Assembly (NCBI GenBank): GCA_963786195.1
Contig: CAWAYH010000002.1
Coordinates: 1-64,000, forward strand
Origin: CAWAYH01 sp963786195
Lineage (GTDB): Bacteria > Acidobacteriota > Vicinamibacteria > Vicinamibacterales > 2-12-FULL-66-21
Direction: 5' to 3'
DNA length: 64,000 bases
Shown: positions 56,578 through 64,000 of the stretch, piece after piece
Numbering within the stretch: position 1 is the stretch's first letter
How the letters are laid out: every line of letters starts with the position of its first letter
Notes under the pieces: generated by a model
What the model saw: only the letters and a program-made list of their open reading frames with translations
The model's database searches: none
What the model was told of the DNA's origin: nothing
Made by a program: the position numbers and the translations under genes

Positions 56578-58264
56578 TGCGAACTGTTGGAGCGTTGACG
56601 CTGGCGCTCGTCGCCGGCATCGTTGCATGCGGTGGCGGCGCGCAGAATCCCGCCGGAGGTCCCGTGATCAGTCTGGCGCTCGTCAACGGCCGGGTCTGGA
56701 CCGGCAACCCGTCGCAGCCCGACGCCGAAGCCGTCGGCATCGCCGGCGATCGAATCGTCGCGGTCGGCAGCGCGACGGACATCCGCGCGCGTGCCGAAGG
56801 CGCCGCGAGGTCGTCGATCTCGGCGGCCAGTTCGTCGTCCCCGGCTTCATCGATTCCCACGTTCACTTCCTCGATGGCGGGTTCCGGCTCGCCTCGGTGC
56901 AGCTGCGGGACGCCGCAACGCGCGAGGCGTTCGTCGCGCGCATCGCGGCGTTTGCCGCGACGGTGCCGGCGGGCACGTGGATCACCGGCGGCGACTGGGA
57001 CCACACGCTGTGGGGCGGCGAGCTGCCGCGCCGCGACTGGATCGACGCGGTCACGCCGAATCATCCCGTCTGGGTCAACCGGCTCGACGGCCACATGGCG
57101 CTGGCCAACTCGGCCGCGCTGCGCGCCGCCGGCGTCGACGCGCGAGGTGGCGGATGTGCCCGGCGGCGAGATCGTCCGCGACGCGCGGCGGCGAGCCGAC
57201 CGGCGTCCTCAAGGACAACGCGATGGGTCTCGTCGACGGCGAAGGTGCCGCCGCCGAGCGACGCGCATGAAGGATCGCGCGCTCGACGCGGCGATGACGC
57301 TACGTCGCGGCGCAGGGCGTCACGACCGTGCACAACATGGGGTCGTGGGACGATCTCGACGTCTTCGCGCGTGCCGCGCGCGGCGGCCGGCTGGGGACGC
57401 GCATCTACGCCGCGGTACCGCTGGACACGCTGGGAGAGGCTGCGGGACGCCGTCGCGACGAAGACGTATCGGGCCGGACGGCCGCGGCGACGCCTGGCTG
57501 CGCGTCGGCGCGCTCAAGGGATTCGTCGACGGCTCGCTCGGATCGCACACGGCGGCGTTTCACGAGCCGTTCAGCGACGCGCCCGGCGACCGCGGCCTCT
57601 TCGTAACACGCCAGACGACCTCTACAGCTGGATCTCCGGCGCCGACAAGGCCGGCCTGCACGTCGTCGTGCACGCGATCGGCGATCGGGCCAACACGACG
57701 CTGCTCGACATCTTCGAGCGCGTGGCGCGCGAGAACGGTCCGCGCGACCGCCGCTTCCGCATCGAGCACGCCCAGCACCTGGCGCCGGCGGACATTCCGC
57801 GATTCGGCGCGCTGGGCGTCATCGCCAGCATGCAGCCGTACCACGCGATCGACGACGGGCGATGGGCGGAACGGGTGATCGGGCCGGTGCGAAGCCACAC
57901 GACCTATGCCTTCCGATCGCTGCTCGACTCGGGCGCGCGGCTGGCGTTCGGCAGCGACTGGTTCGTCGCGCCGCCGACGCCGCTCGAAGGCATCTACGCG
58001 GCGGTGACGCGGCGCACGCTCGACGACAGGCACCCGGACGGCTGGGTGCCGGAGCAGAAGATCACGGTGGAAGAGGCGCTGAAGGCCTACACGCAGACCG
58101 GCGCGTCCGCGTCGTTCGAGGAGCACGCGAAGGGGACGATCGCTGCCGGAATGCTCGCGGACCTCACCGTGATCGATCGGGATCTGCGGACCATTCCCGC
58201 CGCCGAGATCCGGCACGCGAAGATCGTGCGGACGATCGTCGGCGGGAAGACAGTGTTTCCGTGA
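56574..58264 (+). CDS. YtcJ-like amidohydrolase, lipoprotein (many frameshifts)
   Basis: The signal is LALVAGIVACGGGAQ, followed by ALVNGRVWTGNPSQPDAEAV. In other frames: VDLGGQFVVPGFIDSHVHFL (metal-ligand His-x-His), WITGGDWDHTLWGGELP, NHPVWVNRLDGHMALANS, KGFVDGSLGSHTAAFHEP, then in one open frame from 57630 GLHVVVHAIGDRANTTLL, RRFRIEHAQHLAPAD, RLAFGSDWFVAPPTPLEG and the C-terminal GMLADLTVIDRDLRT. Rejoined length is about 560 residues. At least six frame changes occur between 56800 and 57620. The family hydrolyses amides and related bonds with a metal centre; the substrate is unknown. Confidence 0.78.
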
Positions 58265-58282
58265 TGGTCCTGACCGAGCGCT

Positions 58283-60760
58283 CTACTCCTGTCGCAGAGC
58301 GTTCATGGGATCCCGTCGAAGTACCCGCCACACCGGGCCGAGCATCGCCAGTGCGGCGACCCCGGCGACACCGAGCGGCACACCTGCAAGCGCAATCGGA
58401 TCGCTCGGATTCACGCCGGGGACGACGTTCGGTACCGCGCGCGCGAAGATCAGGCTGACGGCAGCCCCCAGGACGATACCGATCCCCACCGCCGTGGACC
58501 CTTCGGCGAAAATCAGTCGCACGATTCGTCCTCGCGTCGCGCCGAGCGCCTGGCGGATGCCGAACTCGCGCGTCCGTGTCGAGACGACGAACGCCGTGGC
58601 GCCGTAGATCCCGACGACGGCCAGCAACAAGCCGAAGGCACCCATGACGCCGGCGACCCACGCGGCAAGCCGCTGTGGAAAGAGCGCGACGGCAAGCGCC
58701 GCCGACAGCGGTCGAGCCAGTGGTTGCGGTAGGTCGGGATCCAGAGTGCTTACGCTGTCCCGCACAGCAGACAGGACGCTGCTGGACGAGGCGTCCGACG
58801 TGCGCACGTGCAGCGTCATGTGCGAGTCGTACGCCTGAGCCGCCGGCACGTAGTAGAAGTTTCGCGGCTGCTCGTTGAGCGACCGGTACTTGGCCGTCGT
58901 CACGACTCCGATGACGCCGATCGCGTTCCTTGGATCGACGGATCCGACGTAGAACTGCTGGCCGACCGCATCCCGCCCGGGCCAGAGTCGGCGCGCCATG
59001 ACCTCGTTGATGACGGCAACGCGCGGTCCGCGCTCATCGTCCTGCCGGCTGAAATCGCGTCCGGCGAGCAACGGAAGCCGCAGCGTCGGGAAATAACCGG
59101 GCGAGACGCGATTCAGGCACGCATCGAGTCCTCGTCTACCCGGCGGCGGCTCGACTCCGGGCACGATCACCGCGCCGAACGAAGAACAGCCCGCAAGCGG
59201 CAGCTTTGACGCGAGTGCGGCGGCCTGGACGTCGGGGAAAGCCGAGACGCGCTCGAGCAGCGCCTGGTAGAACGCGCGTCCTTCGGCGCGGGTCGCGCCT
59301 CGCTGTTCGAGATCCAGGTCGAGCACGTGTACATCGCTTGCATTCCAGCCTGGATTCAACTCGCGAAGATTGCGCAGCGAATTGCCGAAGAGTCCCGCCG
59401 CGACCAGCAGAACGGTCGTGACAGCGACCTGAATCGCCAGGATGGCCGCGCGCACGCGGGCCCGGCTTCGTGTGACCGTCGAGGCGCCCTCTCTGAGGCT
59501 CGTGGCGAGGCCGAGGCGTCCGATGTGCGCGGCCGAAATCGAGCTGACCAGCCACCCGGCGCCCAGCGTGACGAGCGTTGCGAACCCGAGAACTCGCGGG
59601 TCCGGCGAAAGATCGACGCCGACGCGACCCGGGATCGGAAGGTCCGGCACGAACGACGCGACGAGCCGGGTGGCCCAGATCGAAATGGTGACGCCGAACG
59701 CGCCGGCGCACGCGAACAGGATCAGACCCTCGGTGACGAACTGCCGCCCGATCCTGCGTCCGCTTGCGCCGAGGGCGCGCCGGACCGCGACCTCTCGTTG
59801 TCGTTCGGTGGAGCGCGCGAGAAGCATGGACGTCACGTTCGTGCACGCCATGGCGAGCGCCAGCCCTACCAGCACTGAGAGCACGGCCAGAAACGCCGCG
59901 GCCGCGCCGCGTATCATGGCGGGCAGCGGCCCCCAGGGATCCACGTGCACCGCGTAGCTGCCCGGTCGCGCGCCGGGAACGCGCCCGGTCTCGAAGCGAT
60001 CCGCTGCGGCGGAAAGGGCCGTTGTCGCGGCCCCGCGGCTGACCCCGACGCGGAGCCGCCCGAGCATTTCGACGTCGCTGCTCCGTGCATCGCCCAGCGT
60101 TTCTGGTCCCGGTATCCCCGGCACCGGAAGACCGAGCGGGACGAAGACATCGAACAGCAAGCCCACGTGATGCCCGCCGAACGAGGGGGGCAGAACGCCG
60201 ATCACTTCGACGGGGTAACCGTTGACGCGTATCTGGCTGCCGACAACGTTCGCCTGTGAATCGAACTCCCTCGTCCACAGCGCGTGGCTGATGAGGACCA
60301 CCGGCGCGACGGTCGGGAATGTCGCTTCATCCCGTGCGAACGTGCGGCCGCTCGCGGCTGAAACGCCCAGCACATCGAAGTAGCTGGCGGTCACGGCGAG
60401 CCCGCCCACCGCGCGTGGCTCTTTCCCGGCTGCCACAGCCGCCGAGACGATCGCAAACGCCGCGGCGTCCTCGAGCACTCCCGCGTGCTCGCGCAGGTGC
60501 TGCACGGCCTGAAAGGACATGTCGTGCCAGTCGCCGTTGACGTTCCGGCCGATCTGGACGAGCCTCTCGGTCCGCTGCACACCAGGCACATCTCTGACGA
60601 GAAGGCTGTTGACGATGGTGAAGATGGCGGTGTTCGCGGCGATGCCGAGCCCCAGGCTCAACACGGTCGCCAGGCTGAATGCCGGTCGCCTGACGAGCAG
60701 GCGGAGACCAAAGCGGAGGTCGCTCAAGAGGTTGTCCATGGCAATCGAAGGGGCAGGCAT
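58283..60760 (-). CDS. MacB/FtsX-type ABC transporter permease (acidobacterial orphan permease type)
   Basis: 825 residues, twice the size of a MacB permease. It has an N-terminal helix (LRFGLRLLVRRPAFSLATVL), a MacB-like periplasmic domain, FtsX helices (AAAFLAVLSVLVGLALAMAC), a second periplasmic domain after about 430, and a final FtsX block (LLLAVVGIYGATAFVVSTRT, LGVAGVAALAMLGPVWRVL). The ATPase gene is missing nearby, as is typical of the Acidobacteriota-specific orphan permease group. Substrate is unknown. It is downstream of the S41 gene, one base apart, so probably one operon. Confidence 0.9.
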   Translation of the reverse strand: MPAPSIAMDNLLSDLRFGLRLLVRRPAFSLATVLSLGLGIAANTAIFTIVNSLLVRDVPGVQRTERLVQIGRNVNGDWHDMSFQAVQHLREHAGVLEDAAAFAIVSAAVAAGKEPRAVGGLAVTASYFDVLGVSAASGRTFARDEATFPTVAPVVLISHALWTREFDSQANVVGSQIRVNGYPVEVIGVLPPSFGGHHVGLLFDVFVPLGLPVPGIPGPETLGDARSSDVEMLGRLRVGVSRGAATTALSAAADRFETGRVPGARPGSYAVHVDPWGPLPAMIRGAAAAFLAVLSVLVGLALAMACTNVTSMLLARSTERQREVAVRRALGASGRRIGRQFVTEGLILFACAGAFGVTISIWATRLVASFVPDLPIPGRVGVDLSPDPRVLGFATLVTLGAGWLVSSISAAHIGRLGLATSLREGASTVTRSRARVRAAILAIQVAVTTVLLVAAGLFGNSLRNLRELNPGWNASDVHVLDLDLEQRGATRAEGRAFYQALLERVSAFPDVQAAALASKLPLAGCSSFGAVIVPGVEPPPGRRGLDACLNRVSPGYFPTLRLPLLAGRDFSRQDDERGPRVAVINEVMARRLWPGRDAVGQQFYVGSVDPRNAIGVIGVVTTAKYRSLNEQPRNFYYVPAAQAYDSHMTLHVRTSDASSSSVLSAVRDSVSTLDPDLPQPLARPLSAALAVALFPQRLAAWVAGVMGAFGLLLAVVGIYGATAFVVSTRTREFGIRQALGATRGRIVRLIFAEGSTAVGIGIVLGAAVSLIFARAVPNVVPGVNPSDPIALAGVPLGVAGVAALAMLGPVWRVLRRDPMNALRQE

Positions 60761-60761
60761 T

Positions 60762-62051
60762 CTACTTCCATTCGACGGGGAACATCTTCCATGCGGACGC
60801 CGGATCGAGCGCGCCGCCGAGCACCACGACGGCGCGCGCCAGCACCGGATCGCGCCCGGCCGCCAGATCTGCGGCGGTCGGCATCACCAGTTCATCGGGG
60901 GTGACGCCAGAATGCTCGAGGCTCTTCCCATCCGACATGATCATGTCCGCGTCGGTGATGCTCGCGCCAAACGGGATGACGCCCTCGGCGCCCTCGGTGG
61001 CCGACATCATGTGTCTCGACTGCATGACCGACCCGGCCGAGCGATCGCCGATCACGATCCCGCGCTTCTCGATCTGCATCACCCGCGCGAACAGTTCTGC
61101 CGCCGACGCCGACTCGGCATCGACCAGCACGACCAGACGCCCCTCGAACGGCTTCCGTTTCTTCGCGACCGACGCCTTCACTGATTTGCGGCCCTTGAGG
61201 TCCGCGATCTTGACGTCGCGATCGAAGAATCGCCCGGTGAGGAGCTCGAGCGACCGCACGTTGCCGCCGGCATTGCCACGCAGATCGACGATGACTGCCT
61301 TCGCATCCTTCACGACCGCGTCGACGAGGCGATCGACCTCTTCCGGGGCAAATCCGAAGCCCGGCAACTGCCAGATAGCGATGTCACCGACGCGCACGAG
61401 GCGGGTCGTGACGACGAGCGACCGATCGCGGCGGAACGTCCCGCTTTCGATGAAATCGTCAAGACTGATCTCCATCACGCGCTGGCCCGGGATGACCCTT
61501 GCAGCGACGGAAACCGAGCGAGGCTGAGCGCCGGGACTCTGCACCACCAGATTCAGCGCGGCGCGCGGGCTGAGCGTGTAGTAGAGATAGCGTGCCTTCC
61601 ACAAGTCGGTCCGCGTCGGCGTGAACGCCTCTATTCTCAGCAGCTGGTCGCCACGTTTCAGCCCCTTGGCTTCGGCGTCGCTTCCGGGCCTGACCGCGAC
61701 GACATGACACGCCTCGCCGATCATCCGCATGTCCCAGCCGAACTCGTACGTCGTCGGACGCATGGGCGGCAGGAAGAAGGTGTGGGAGTCGTTGAAGTCG
61801 ATGAGCGCCTGGGCGATGATCGCGTACGCGTGCCCGAGGGAGACGGCCGTATTGATCTTCGTTTCAGCGGACTTGAAGTGCTCGTTGAGATCGAGCCCGT
61901 GGAAGGTCTGGTCGTAGTAGGTGTTCCTGATGGCGGACTTGATCTCGCCCAGCATCTGCTTCGCGCGCTGGCGCTCCGTGCCGTCGAGCACGGGCGTTTG
62001 CGCAGACAGCGCTGCGGTCAAGACCAGCACGACGAGCCACGTCACTCTCAC
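60762..62051 (-). CDS. S41-family secreted peptidase (tricorn-like subtype)
   Basis: 429 residues. A signal peptide (WLVVLVLTAALSAQ) is followed by a PDZ-like part (VRPGSDAEAKGLKRGDQLLR) and the S41 core. The nucleophile serine lies in VLVDAESASAAELFARVMQ. The position of the catalytic Lys of CtpA-like enzymes reads GDRSAGSVMQ without Lys, so it belongs with the group that uses a different triad. The GNAGGN and LRGNAGGNVR motifs for substrate binding are present. It ends one base before the ATG of the permease gene. Confidence 0.87.
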   Translation of the reverse strand: MRVTWLVVLVLTAALSAQTPVLDGTERQRAKQMLGEIKSAIRNTYYDQTFHGLDLNEHFKSAETKINTAVSLGHAYAIIAQALIDFNDSHTFFLPPMRPTTYEFGWDMRMIGEACHVVAVRPGSDAEAKGLKRGDQLLRIEAFTPTRTDLWKARYLYYTLSPRAALNLVVQSPGAQPRSVSVAARVIPGQRVMEISLDDFIESGTFRRDRSLVVTTRLVRVGDIAIWQLPGFGFAPEEVDRLVDAVVKDAKAVIVDLRGNAGGNVRSLELLTGRFFDRDVKIADLKGRKSVKASVAKKRKPFEGRLVVLVDAESASAAELFARVMQIEKRGIVIGDRSAGSVMQSRHMMSATEGAEGVIPFGASITDADMIMSDGKSLEHSGVTPDELVMPTAADLAAGRDPVLARAVVVLGGALDPASAWKMFPVEWK

Positions 62052-62094
62052 GTCGGCCTCACCTTGTCAGGGAAGACCGACATTGTGGCCGAGG

Positions 62095-62124
62095 CGGAGG
62101 GGAGCAATCAAGCGCTCCCCTCCG
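62095..62124 (-). terminator. Stem-loop after the degP gene
   Basis: Perfect 11-bp stem, CGGAGGGGAGC and GCTCCCCTCCG with an 8-nt loop, 8 nt beyond the degP stop. There is no T-run. It probably separates degP from the S41 gene. Confidence 0.55.
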
Positions 62125-62131
62125 TGATGGG

Positions 62132-63617
62132 TCAGGAGCGGCTCAACGTCACGAAGACTTCGTTGTTGCCGCGGCTCACGAGGAGCAGCGCCGGGCGGTT
62201 GCCGATCCCCGCGAGCGCGCTCTTCAGTTCGGCCGGTGTCGTGACTTTCTGGCCGTTCACCATCGAAATCACGTCACCTGCCTGCAGCCCGGCTGCCGCC
62301 GCGGCGCCGTCAGGAGCCACGTCGCTCACGACGACGCCCTCGGTCCGCTTCGTCTCGAGCTGCCTGGCGAGATCGGGCGTCAGCGGCATGACCGTCATGC
62401 CGAAGCCGCCCGATTCGGCTCCCTGGTCATCGCGCGAGGCCGCAGCACGCGCCGACTTCAACTCGTCGAGCGTTGCGCGCAGCGTCTGCGGTTTTCCATC
62501 ACGCAGGACCTCGAGGGTCACGCTCGACCCAGGCTTCGTCCCGGCTATGCGGTTGCGCAGCCCGTTGCTGTCCGCGATCTTCTCGCCGTCCAGCGCGACG
62601 ACGACGTCGCCCTGACGCAGTCCGGCCCGCGCCGCAGGGCTGCCGGCCTCGACGTTGCTGATGAGCGCGCCGCCGATGTCCGTCAGCTTCAGGCTCGCGG
62701 CGATGTCCGACGTGACCGTCTGCACCGTCACGCCCAGCTTGCCGCGGGTCACCTTGCCGCTCGTCCGCAGCTGCTCCATGACCTGGCGCGCCATGTTGGA
62801 CGGAATCGCGAACCCGAGGCCGATGTTGCCTCCGGTCGGCGTCAGGATCTGCGAGTTGATGCCGATCAGCTCACCACTGAGGTTGATCAGCGCACCACCC
62901 GAGTTGCCCTGATTGATCGCCGCGTCGGTCTGGAGGAAGTCCTCGTAGTTGCCGTCGCCCAGACCCGTCGCGCGTCCCTTCGCGCTGATGATCCCCATCG
63001 TCACGGTCTGCCCGACGCCGAGCGGGTTGCCAACCGCCAGCACGACGTCGCCGACGCTGACCTTGCTCGAGTCGCCGATGGGCACCGTCTTGAGGCCGCG
63101 CGCGTCGATTTTGATCACCGCCAGATCGCTGGCGGGATCGGCGCCAACCACCCTCGCCTCGAACGTGCGCTTGTCGGAGAGCTCGACGCGGACGTGATCC
63201 GCGCCGTCGATGACGTGGTTGTTGGTGAGGATGTATCCGTCAGGGGTCGTGACGACACCGGAGCCAAGTCCCGATTGACGCGGCGCCCGCTGTTCTCTGC
63301 GGCATCTGGAAGCGCCGGCCGAAGAACTCGCGAAGCATCGGATCGTCCGGCAACTGGGTCGGTACGACCTGCGCACGCTTGTCGACACGGACGGTCACGA
63401 CGCCAGGCGTCACGAGGTTGACGACGCCGGCATACGAGGTTGCCGCCGCCACCGGAGCTGGCGGCGCAACCGTCGACGGTGCGGCCGCGACAACGCTGCG
63501 GGCGGATTGCGTTTGTCCAAGGCTGTAACCGGATACGCCTACGGTGGCGATCAGCGCGACAACTGCTGTGCCGCGGCCGGCGCGCGTCAGGATGCCACGC
63601 GGGGAAGTGTTGTTCAT
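62132..63617 (-). CDS. DegP/HtrA-type serine protease (one frameshift)
   Basis: About 495 residues from ATG 63617. A membrane or signal helix (AVVALIATVGVSGYSLGQ) precedes the trypsin-like domain: His in ILTNNHVIDGADH, Asp in PASDLAVIKIDARG and Ser in INQGNSGGALINL. Two PDZ domains follow (GKLGVTVQTVTSDIAASL, VEAGSPAARAGLRQGDVVV; and APDGAAAAAGLQAGDVISM). The frame changes near 63290 (FGRRFQMPQ, then RREQRAPRQSGLGSGVV). It degrades or chaperones misfolded periplasmic proteins. Paired AGCATTAC sites upstream and an upstream kinase suggest two-component control. Confidence 0.92.
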
Positions 63618-63732
63618 GACTGCTGGTTCTCCCTTCAGTACCGATCTGCCGGTCTCCGGTACGGCGGCCTGAGTCAATTCATCCGTCCCCGGAGTCCGGT
63701 CACATAGTTAGGACGACGAGCAGCCTTGCCGA

Positions 63733-63751
63733 AGCATTACGCGAGCATTAC
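63733..63751 (-). promoter_or_regulatory. Direct repeat AGCATTAC x2, candidate response-regulator site upstream of degP
   Basis: Two identical 8-mers (63733-63740 and 63744-63751) are spaced 11 bp centre to centre, one helical turn, as for OmpR/PhoB-family dimers. They lie about 116 bases upstream of the degP start and downstream of a histidine kinase gene. Confidence 0.4.
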
Positions 63752-63770
63752 ATCGGTGAAAGAATCGGAG

Positions 63771-63859
63771 GGTGCTGGGGGTGCTGGGTGCTGAAGGTGC
63801 TGAGGCTGCTGAAGGTGCTGAAGGTGCTGAAGGTGCTGATGGTGCTGAAGGTGCTTGGG
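63771..63859. repeat. 9-nt tandem repeat GGTGCTGAA, about ten copies
   Basis: Units GGTGCTGGG, GTGCTGAAG and GGTGCTGAT recur ten times in one orientation only, without the inverted half seen in the other tandem repeats. It begins four bases after the kinase stop and leads towards degP. Confidence 0.85.
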
Positions 63860-63862
63860 TTT

Positions 63863-64000
63863 TCAGCGATTGGCGGGGAGGTGCACAGTGAACGTCGAGC
63901 CACTGCCGGTCTGGGTGGCTACCTCTACTGTGCCGCGGTGGGCGAGGACGATGGCGCGGACGAGGCTGAGGCCGAGGCCGAGCCCACGTTCGGCTCGGCT
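63863..64000 (-). CDS. Histidine kinase, C-terminal end (partial at window edge)
   Basis: The 45 visible residues are the end of a HATPase_c domain: GLGLGLSLVRAIVLAHRG (G2 box), then VEVATQTGSGSTFTVHLP. The rest lies beyond the window. Its position upstream of degP fits an envelope-stress two-component system; which response regulator accompanies it is not visible. Confidence 0.85.
   Translation of the reverse strand, partial: SRAERGLGLGLSLVRAIVLAHRGTVEVATQTGSGSTFTVHLPANR

Noticed and set aside
63771..63859. CRISPR-like array
   Set aside because: The unit is 9 nt and contiguous with no spacers; no cas genes nearby.

Overview
This window looks like a chromosomal piece of an Acidobacteriota genome, most likely class Vicinamibacteria. 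The clues are GC-rich coding sequence, a TonB-dependent receptor with an N-terminal carboxypeptidase-regulatory-like domain, an orphan MacB/FtsX permease of the acidobacterial type, DUF5666 and DUF4384 proteins, many secreted peptidases, and intergenic regions full of locus-specific degenerate tandem repeats. I see no rRNA, tRNA, CRISPR array, phage module or intact transposase. Many genes carry single-base frameshifts, especially at 36.5-50.2 kb and 56.8-57.7 kb. I read these mostly as long-read assembly errors and annotate each such gene across its shifts.

Layout. 0-7 kb (+): a pair of M16 peptidase-like proteins, an outer-membrane TonB-dependent receptor with a strong terminator, and a four-repeat zinc-ribbon protein. 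7-15.8 kb (-): a giant cyclic beta-1,2-glucan synthase (NdvB type). 15.9-25.2 kb: a lipoprotein, M23 and M43 peptidases, a CHASE2 adenylate/guanylate cyclase, a DUF4384 protein, a cytosolic thermolysin-clan peptidase, and a MerR regulator overlapping a secreted protein. 25.3-43.7 kb: a loose catabolic neighbourhood (two-subunit TPP decarboxylase, MmgE/PrpD, MaoC, CaiB-type CoA-transferase, acyl-CoA dehydrogenase, a second TPP enzyme, two aldehyde dehydrogenases, a 3-hydroxyisobutyrate-dehydrogenase-like enzyme). It is interrupted by a double FKBP isomerase, a DUF5666 lipoprotein, an ECF sigma/anti-sigma pair, a purine-type permease and an M28 peptidase. 43.7-48.5 kb (-): a membrane protein and an ATGA-coupled LytS-type kinase, receiver-SpoIIE phosphatase and LytTR regulator operon. 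48.6-64 kb: a TPR protein, a di-heme peroxidase-like protein, a cyclophilin, a bicupin, a TonB-like protein, an acidobacterial-type conserved protein, a DASS anion transporter, a Tat-exported cupredoxin, an amidohydrolase, an ADOP permease, an S41 peptidase, a DegP/HtrA protease and the end of a histidine kinase.

The most unusual content lies between genes. (1) Four copies of a 41-94 bp palindrome with core GGGGACACTCAA; two supply the stop codons of neighbouring genes. (2) Degenerate tandem repeats with units of 7-9 nt, often folded into G-rich and C-rich halves that could form very large hairpins, sit at gene 3' ends. In several cases the neighbouring reading frame runs straight through them without a stop. 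(3) Two further dispersed families: a GAGGGGC-hairpin element and an ACGGACAAC tandem element, each present as an inverted pair. Together these look like several independent families of small mobile or selfish repeats that target gene ends and may act as bidirectional terminators.

Functionally the region combines envelope and periplasm work (glucan synthesis, protein folding, proteolysis, metal and redox proteins), oxidative catabolism of short acyl-CoA or 2-oxoacid substrates, and signalling. All functions are inferred from motifs read by eye; no database search was run.
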